64,000 bases of DNA from Luidia sarsii (taxonomy: Eukaryota; Echinodermata; Asteroidea; Paxillosida; Luidiidae): NCBI GenBank assembly GCA_949987565.1, contig OX465103.1, positions 9,339,149 to 9,403,148 on the forward strand. The letters are read 5' to 3'. A program made the translations under genes and the position numbers. Shown piece after piece: positions 53,901 to 62,900 of the stretch. The notes beneath the pieces were generated by a model. The model did no database searches and was not told the origin of the DNA. It saw only the letters and a program-made list of their open reading frames with translations. Numbering within the stretch: position 1 is the first letter of the stretch; every line of letters starts with the position of its first letter.

Positions 53901-56900
53901 ATGAAGAGGATGGGGAGGATGAGGTGGATGAGGTGGATGGGGAGGATAGGAGGATGGGGAGGATGAGGAGGATGATCGCGATACCTGCTGCAGATCCGAA
54001 TCCTCCACACGGCCTTCACCCGCTCGATGGTCAAACGGTTAAGACTAGACAAGATCGAGGAGTCGCTGACTGGAATCGGGCAAAACACTGCACGTGCGCA
54101 GAGTGCTAATTGTTAACCAACGCAGACGTCATCTTAAAGCTTTGAGGATGACAGATACCTGTCCCGTCTGATGTCACACGCCACGTTGTCAGCAACCACG
54201 GCCTGGATGTCTCTTCCTGTGTCCAATTGAGTCCCCCTGATGGTGACCTTCGTCCCTCCGGCCTCCGGGCCCAGACGGGGAGCAAAGTCGGTGATCAAGG
54301 GGTCCTACATAAGAGAACAAGGTTTTGTAGAGCAACGTCTGCATGAGAACCCGCTAAGCCTGAAAAGTGGTTATTGGGTGATGAGGAGAATGAGGAGAAT
54401 GATGAGGATGAGAAGGATGAGGAGGATGAGGAGGATGAGGATGCTGAGAATGGGGAGGATGGGGAGGATGAGGAGGATAAGGATGAGGAGAATGAGGAAA
54501 ATGAGGAGAATGATGAGGATGAGAAGGATGAGGAGGGGGAGGAGAATGATGAGATGAGGAAGATGAGGAGGATGAGGAGGATGAGGAGAATGATGATGAT
54601 GAGAAGGATGAGGAGGATGAGGAGGATGAGGAGAATGATGAGATGAGGAAGATGAGGAGGATGAGGAGGATGAGGAGAATGATGAGGATGAGAATGGGGA
54701 GGATGGGGAGGATGAGGAGGATGAGGAGAATGAGGAGAATGATGAGGATGAGAAGGATGAGGAGGATGAGGAGGATGAGGAGGATGAGGAGAATGGGGAG
54801 GATGGGGAGGATGGGGAGGATGAGGAGGATGGGGAGGATGAGGTGGATGAGGAGGATGAAGAAGTGAGGAATATAAGTAGGATAGGAGGATGGGGAGGAT
54901 GAGGAGGATGGGGAGGATGAGGAGGATGAGGAAGCTAAGGATGAGGATCATGAGGGAGAAACTCCAAGTCTAATTCCAAATGTTTAGTTTGAGTCACGTC
55001 ACTTGAATCCAAGTCCTGAATCATTATTTGTGTTGAGTCTGAGCTTGAGTCAGTGTCCTAAGTCTAAAAAGACTCAAAATCTGAGATAAGGATCATCTTC
55101 AAATTTAATTCTGCAAAATGAGAAGTAACAACACAAATCTAGCATTTCCTGTCATGTACCTGGTACGTAAACATCACCTTCCCAGAGCTGGTCAAATTGT
55201 CGGCAGTTGCCATACCAACGGTGGCCACGGCAACAGTTATCAGCTGCGCACTACTCTCAGTCATGGGAGCTGTCCTGCATCGCACACTGAGCAATGACAC
55301 CGAAACAAATGGACAGAGGAAAATGATGAGAGTATAATTATGCCTATGGGTAGATAAGTTGATTGTGACTTTCTTTCTTCAGAAATTAACAAAAAAATAA
55401 TGATTGGACCGGACTAGGGGTGGATTTTTACAAAGCCTTACGATCTATCGTAAGTCAATTTACGATGGATAGGCCATCGTGGGTTTGGATGGGCCGTGCG
55501 GTTTCTGTGCATCACTGGCCGACTTCCGATTACTTACGATTGGTTCGATGAAATCGACTACAGGATTTGAAACCCGGTGCTGGTTTGAGTGCTGGTTCAA
55601 TGTACTGTTTTTGTGTGTGTGTGCAAATTCCTCAATCAGCTGCGGAGGAAACTGCATTGCCCCAAAGAGATCTCACAATCCCGGACCAACTTCCAGCACA
55701 GTCAGACACACGTCCGCGGTCTGTCTATCTTTCCGTCTGCTTCTGCTCGGTTAAGTTTACCCGGACACGGGGCGGGACGCAATGGACCTTTCCCATGAAA
55801 TATGCAAATAAGAGCTGGCGCATGCGCTTTACTAAATTGGTGGGCAAACGAGTGCGCGTTGCGTGCAGGTTTCGAAATACGCGCGCAGGAGACGCTGAAT
55901 AGCCAATGACCGCACGCCAAACTGTCAGTGAGAAGGAACGCGCGCACGCCCGTGGAAAACTATGATTGGTTGGCAGCCCGCTCGCCCACCAATTTAGTTA
56001 AGCGCATGCGCTAGGTCTAATTTGCATATTTCATGGGAAAGGTCCATTTGGTATAGCGCTTGCACTTTGTCACAAGCAGCGTTGAAATTATCGCTTTAGT
56101 TAACCGTTGCGTAACGTTCGCGGCCTTTGCCAAGCAGCTGACGATATCTTTGATGTGCAGTAGTTGGTTTTTTTTAGCGCGTGTACTGACTCTCGAAATG
56201 CCCCACTTGTGTGGGTTGTGCTAGTGCCCTTTTTGTGAATTCTTCAATAGAGAGGGGCACCGAACACGAGAAGCGGCGTAAATGGGTATGTGGAGATTTC
56301 TGGGAGCAGTATAAAACCCTAGCCCACTCTTTGGGGAGTTGAGTTTTGCGGTGCGGTATAGCTGCCAGAGAGTGTGTCACCCCGGGTTGGGTGTTCGCCA
56401 GGGGATGGTGCGTGGACATTCAGAGCACTCAGAGGCTGTCATGCCTGAAGGTCGCCGAGTTTTTTTTTTTTTTTTTGGCCGGGCCGTCTCCTCTGGCTCC
56501 TCGGAGAGAAGCGTTTCAGTTTCCGCGTGTTGGCGAGTGACGACCGCCCGAGTAAAATGCACCGCATTCGACAGGACACGACAGGCCCTAGGATACACTG
56601 GGATCGTCCCTTCATGGAAACACCGTCCAAATTGCACACGCATCAAAACAGAAAAGTAAAACTCCGAGACCCATTACATGTGTTTATACAACTGGGGATA
56701 GCAGCTATAGTGACTGATGGGGTATGAGGTTTAAAATGCTTTGGCGACCCTACAACTGAACAACTTGGGCATGGAATCTTCCCCCCCCCCCAAAAAAAAA
56801 AAAAAAAAAAAAAAAAAGAAGAAGAAGTGCAAATCCACTTGATGTCACACCTCTGGCCCACGACGTACGCGTCCCCCAAGCCGGTCAGTGCGCAGGTCTG

Positions 56901-59900
56901 GCTACCGATCCTGATGCTGAGAATATCCCGTAGGCGGCGGCCAAGATTGGTTCCGGCGATCTCGATGACTGTGTTGCCCTCCGTCGGCCCGGCTGTGGGG
57001 TATACCTGCCGAGTGTCCAAGGAATTTGAAAGCTCAGCAAGATGGAGAGAGTACTCACCAGAGTACACTCTACCCGAAACGTTGCGTTACCGGCTCCTTT
57101 CAGAGCCACACTCCTTCTTGAAAGAGAAGCGTTTCATGGTGTCACCGCAAACCTTCCACTTAATAACGCGGTTCTTGTTTTCTGTGGGGTTTTTTTCTGG
57201 GATGCGGCTGATCACTGTCTAGTGGGATCGGGATCGGTTTGTACCGGCGAGACGTTAGTAATCGTCTAACCTCATCCACCTGAGTCCATGCACATGAATT
57301 AAGCTCACTCACAAGAAAATTTGTGTAAAACTGAGCGGTTTAAAAACAGCCCAATTCCCTTCTTTGTCAGGATTTTGAACCACCAGTAGCTTTTTAATTA
57401 CAAATGGTCATGCATTGTATAATTATTTGAGCTTACCTTTTATAAGTCCTTACCTGTCCCAATTTGTCTGGTTTCTGTTCTTAACTTATGGTAAAGATAA
57501 TTGTTCATTTTCCTATAGCTCGGTTTTTATCACGTCATCAATTGTTTATTCATATACTGTGCAATGTGTTTTTGATTTCAAATGTAGAGTGTAATGCAAA
57601 TGCAATTCAGCCGTACGGCTGCGATGTGGCAAAATGAAATAAACCATAATAGAAAATAAAAAAATAAAAAATCACAATCTTTAAATCAGGAAGGCCTCGT
57701 GGTTGGATCGTAGCAGGAATAATTCTACTGTTAAGAAAAGTCCTGCAAGCATTCAAACGTCATGCCTTCCTAATTTTCGATATTCGCTTTTAGGTCATAT
57801 CAGTCTGTAAGCAGTTTGCAAGATATTACTGGGGATACATTCTTGTAAACGGGTTAACACAGTGACAGAAAGGGTCTACACTCAAAAGGTACAATAGGAT
57901 GTTCTCCATAGTTGAGCACACTTTCTTGAGCATGAGACTTTTCTCCTTCGGATGAGTGCAATGGACAGGAAGAAGGACTACAGGAGTTTGTCTATATACC
58001 GTGCTGAGGAAGGGCGCTGGACAGGGCTGGCTGGCGTTGAGGGCGTCCATCTCGCATCCGACGTCATCCCTGAAGGCGCAGTGTCCGCGGCACCACCGGC
58101 ATTCTAGCTCGGGGCGTGACGTCAGGACGGACAGGCAGCGGCTGCAGTCGGCTCGATCCACGGCGCACTTGTACAGAGTCACTGCATCACGGACATTATT
58201 TTGTTTGGGGGCGTTGAAAGAAAGCGAGACCGAATCGTTGCAAGCTGCCGTTTTCGAAATCAAGACTTAGGTTCGGGCTTAGGCTTCGGTCATATTCGTT
58301 ATAATATCACAGACATTTAAAAAAAAGCGTTTGGCCCCAGTATCTCAGGGAATACCCTGTACCTATAATATCAAGCCAACAAACCTTCAAATTCCGAAAC
58401 AAACCACAACCGGGATTTTCAGGTTTTGTCAGACAGAGACAAAGCCTTAGCCCGAGCCTAAGCCTTCATTTCGTAAACGGCCATCGGGTTACACTAGAAG
58501 GCAGGAATGGACCGGTGTAAAGGCCCATTCTGCCCCTATAGATAAATGTGTCCGGGGGGGGGGGCAGAATTACCTGGATCAAGGTGTAGGTATTTAATAC
58601 AGCATAGGTAAGGCCTCTTGTCAAAAAGATCCTCGGTTGGGTATCAGATGATTTGACCCGTCCGATGTCGTTTCCACCGGATAGCCATCGTGAATTTTTC
58701 GGCTTTCTACCGGGGGACATTATTTTTATCGGTCGGATGAATTCAACCGGCACTCAACCGATGATCTTTTTGACAAGAGACCTAAGCATATAGGCTGATT
58801 CTGATCGATTTTCCCCGAGTCTGAAAAAGAGTAACAGTGCCTTTGCCGATGACCTAAATGACCCATAAGATGCAAACTTTACAAATAGGGCTCGGGGACG
58901 TGGTGCTGAGTGGCTACACTGCAGTGTGCTCAGGCTAATTACCGTTGAAGCCATGGACGTCGTCCAATAGCCAGCTGCCGTTCCACGTGACAGTCAAACT
59001 TGCCACCAACTCCTGCGCGTCAGCACTGTATGAATACTTGCGGAAGAAGAAAGAAAGGAAGACAACGTGGAATCACAGAGATGCATCGATGGTGAGCCTT
59101 AGATTCACACGCGATATACCACGGGGAAGTGTATCACCACACTTGGCACACTTGTATCTCTTCTCAAGACCTATTCGGACTATTCAACCACATGGTCTCA
59201 ACATCCAGGAGGGTAATGACTAACACCATGCAGCTTTCTGATAATCCCTCTTTTGTGTTCACTCCTTCACACTTCTCTCTTTGATCTTTCCCCCTTTTCT
59301 CACTAATCCCTACCCTACTCCTTGCCCTTCCCTTTGATCTCTCCCTACCAGCTTTACTCTTTGTCCTTTGTTTCTCATCCGTGTCCTATTCACTCTCTTC
59401 CCCCTTCCTTCGTGTACATGTATCTGGCTTGTCCTTGTCACTCTGCCTTTGAGAAAGGTCCTGCTAGGATCGAAACGTCAGGCCCACTAAATTTTGAGAT
59501 TTGCATTTTGGTAAGTTTATTCAGTGAGCAGTTTGCAACATTTTTGTATATCACTTTAAGTCTTCTCAAGACCGTGAAGTTTCACATAATTTATAATACT
59601 CAGAGGCCTGGCATTGCAACCCAAACGGGAGCTTTCTTATAGGGAGAACCATTCTGTTTCTCGGAGATGTCTTGCTAGGATGAAAACGTTACGCCCTCTG
59701 AATTTCTGACATTTGCATTTTAGCCATTAAACCATTCATGACAAATACAAAAGTGACGTTAAAGGTCCTATACAACATTGGTAAAGGTCAAAAGATTGCC
59801 AAGGCTTGTGTGTTAAACCATTCAACATTCAAAACAAGCTAAACTGCGAAGGTTTATAGCTCAAAGGCTAATCTGAGAGAGTAGAAAAAGGCAAAAAACC

Positions 59901-62900
59901 GTCACGGTTTTCGCATCGTTCTGTAGTGTAAGAAATAGTTTATTACTCGCGAGTAATAAACTATTTGTCGATGTTTGAGTGAGGATTTCTCGAGAAGTAC
60001 AGCATCCCAGACCGTAAGGTTTCAACATGATGATTCTATCATGACCATCTACAAACTGTGTAAATTAGAAGGAAATCTGTGGACTTCGATGTTTCCTGAT
60101 CTAATTCCCAATGTTCTATTGGGCCTTTAACTGCGAACTGACTTGAAATGGCCCAAGTTATACAAAATGTGATTTTTCTAAGGATTGATAACGCGCTTGA
60201 CAATTGGAACTTGAAAAAATGGGTCCACAACGGATAAAACTGATTGGCCCCTCATCAGCCATAAGCATTTATGAGCAAAAACAGCATTGTTGGGATATAG
60301 TGCTAAGTGGGTACTCCCATGCATACTTACTCTATGGCTATTGCACCCAATGACATCGTTGGCCAATCGCGTCCCGCTGGTAGTCTGCTCGGTGCCTTCC
60401 ACCATTAGTGAACACTGGTAATCCACCTCCGATGACTCCTTGTTCGAAATGTGCACGGGAAAACAAAAACTCCTTCAGCGGTTGGTCCTCACAATGCGGG
60501 CAACGTTGCCCTTTTTTTATTACACAGCTTGGGTCAATGTGACCGTGGATGGGCCGTGGAATTTGGCACAGGAACCGGTTTGTTTCAGATTAATGAGGGT
60601 TGTAATCCCCTGACCCTCCTCCGTGGCTCGCTTTGAATGATGTTCTTTATTCAAAGTTAGATTTATATAGAAACTTCATTCAAACAGATCAACAAAGTAA
60701 AATCAACAAAGTAAAAAGGTGGTTTTTTTTTCATTGGCTCGTGGAAGAAATAGACAGTTGTGAAAAGCTTGCGTCTCGAAATGTTTAAAGGCCTGACAAT
60801 AGATTCAAAGTACTACCCTTTTTTGTCAAATGCAGACTGAATGCATGATCATTGAAGAGCAAGGGATTATCAGGGGTCTTCAATTCAAACGCAGTCATCT
60901 GGTTCAATACACCGCACTCAGCTGCCTGGGTTACCCAACGTTTAGCTAAGATCCTCCTCTATTTTCCTCAAGCAGAGCACGAACCAATACCGGTAATTAT
61001 CACTTTAACTATTTTCCCCCAAACAAATAAAGAAAGAACTGACAGGAAATTTTTAAACAATTTTGGAAAAAGTAAAAGAAACAAAGGAAAAAACCTGATA
61101 TGGAATTTAAAGCAAACTTTTACTGGACCGAGACTTGAACCCGAGACCTCTGGTTTTGCGTACCAACGTTCTTATACCATCTGAGCTATCCGGCCATTAT
61201 TTAGGGGCAGCCTTCCCAAGTCAATTATCATTGCTGGGATGGGGGTGCCAGTCAGAAGCACTTATCCACGAACTGCCCCGTATATCTCCAGGGATCACGT
61301 CGCCCATTTTCGTTCAGACGCACACGACAATTAGTCATAAACCCGACTACAGCGGTCCGGGGATCACGCACAGTGGATACAGCTTCTGACACTTTAAAGA
61401 ACACTTATTTGTTCAGTTTGATGTTTTCTTGAATGCAAATTAAATTAATCATTCCTGCGCCATTTCGAGTGGTATCTCCGCATGACTAGGTAATCGGCAT
61501 ATGCGCTCTCTTGCAGTCTGTGTTCCCATGTTAAGGTGTAACCACCTGGGAGGTGAATAACCTCCCTAGGCCGAGGAGGAGATGATCCGAACAAATCAAG
61601 CAACAAGAGGGGATAGGAATTGCTGATATCCCAAAAATATCCAAATTTATTGGTTGGAAATTTGGTTTATGTACACATTTGGTTGATGTTCCTTCCCTTT
61701 GGTGAGCACGAGTTGTTTCTCTATTTTGCTCGTCTTTTTTTGTTTATGGGAGGGGAGAGGAGGGCTGGGGGAGGGCCGGTGACTTGAACCAAAAAATGAC
61801 GAGATGAAGCAATGTCTACCTGCGTGCTGTCCGGTAGGTGGGCAGCCTTCACCAGAACCTCCCTGGCCACGCCCACCGGGACCAGCTCCTCGCTCGACTG
61901 GGCCCGCAGCTGGGGACAGAACTCGGATCCCTGGCGTGGGCCGGTAGGGGCGGGGTTCTGTGACGGATGAAGATAATGTCAAGATTAGCCGTGTTAGTCT
62001 GATGACAGCAACTGAAGGATAGCACTAGAAGGCCCAATACAACATTGGGAAGATCGGAAAACATCGATGTTCATAGATTTCCTTCTAATTTACACAGTTT
62101 GTAGATGGTCACGATAGAATCCTCATGTTGAAATCTTACGGTCTTGGGTGCTGTAGTTTTCGAGAAATCGTCACTCAAACACTGAATTGATTTTTGATCT
62201 CAATTGAGTCAATAAATCCGTTTTCGGGCGATTCCTTGAATGCTGCTTTTCATCACGTGTAAACAGGTATGTGGTAAAGATGTGTCAACACAGAATAGTC
62301 GCGATAACATTGAGGGCGCACTTCAGCGGAATATTTTCGTTTCGTTTCTTACAAACCGGTGCGAAAATCGTGACGTTTTTTTGCCTTTTTCTCCTTTCTC
62401 AGATTACCATTTTGAGCTAAAACCTTCGCAGGATGGCTTTTTTTTTTAATGTTTAATGATTTAACACACAAACTGCGGCAATCTGTTGACCTTAACCAAT
62501 GTTAGGCCTTTAAAGGCCCCGTAGGAATCAAACGCAACCAGCCGGATAGGGGAGTTGGTAAAACTGCCGTTCGACTAAATAAAAAAAAAAGTGAAAAAGA
62601 AAACTTTGACTGGACCGGGACTTGAAACCGAGACCTCAGGATGAACGTACCAGCGCTCTCCCATCTAAGGTTTCCCTTATAGATGGTGGCCTTCCCCAAA
62701 ATAGTCAACTATAGTCTTTGCCGGTGTCCTGCCAAAAAGTGTCCGCTCATTAGCATAATGATCGCTGATTGGTAAGCGTTAGGGATAGAGTTATAGGGAT
62801 TAGGATTAGAGTCGTTAGGGTTAGGGTTTGGATTAGGATTTGGATTAGGGTTAGGATTAGGGTTGTATGGGTTAGGGTTAGCGTTACGGTTACAGTTAGG

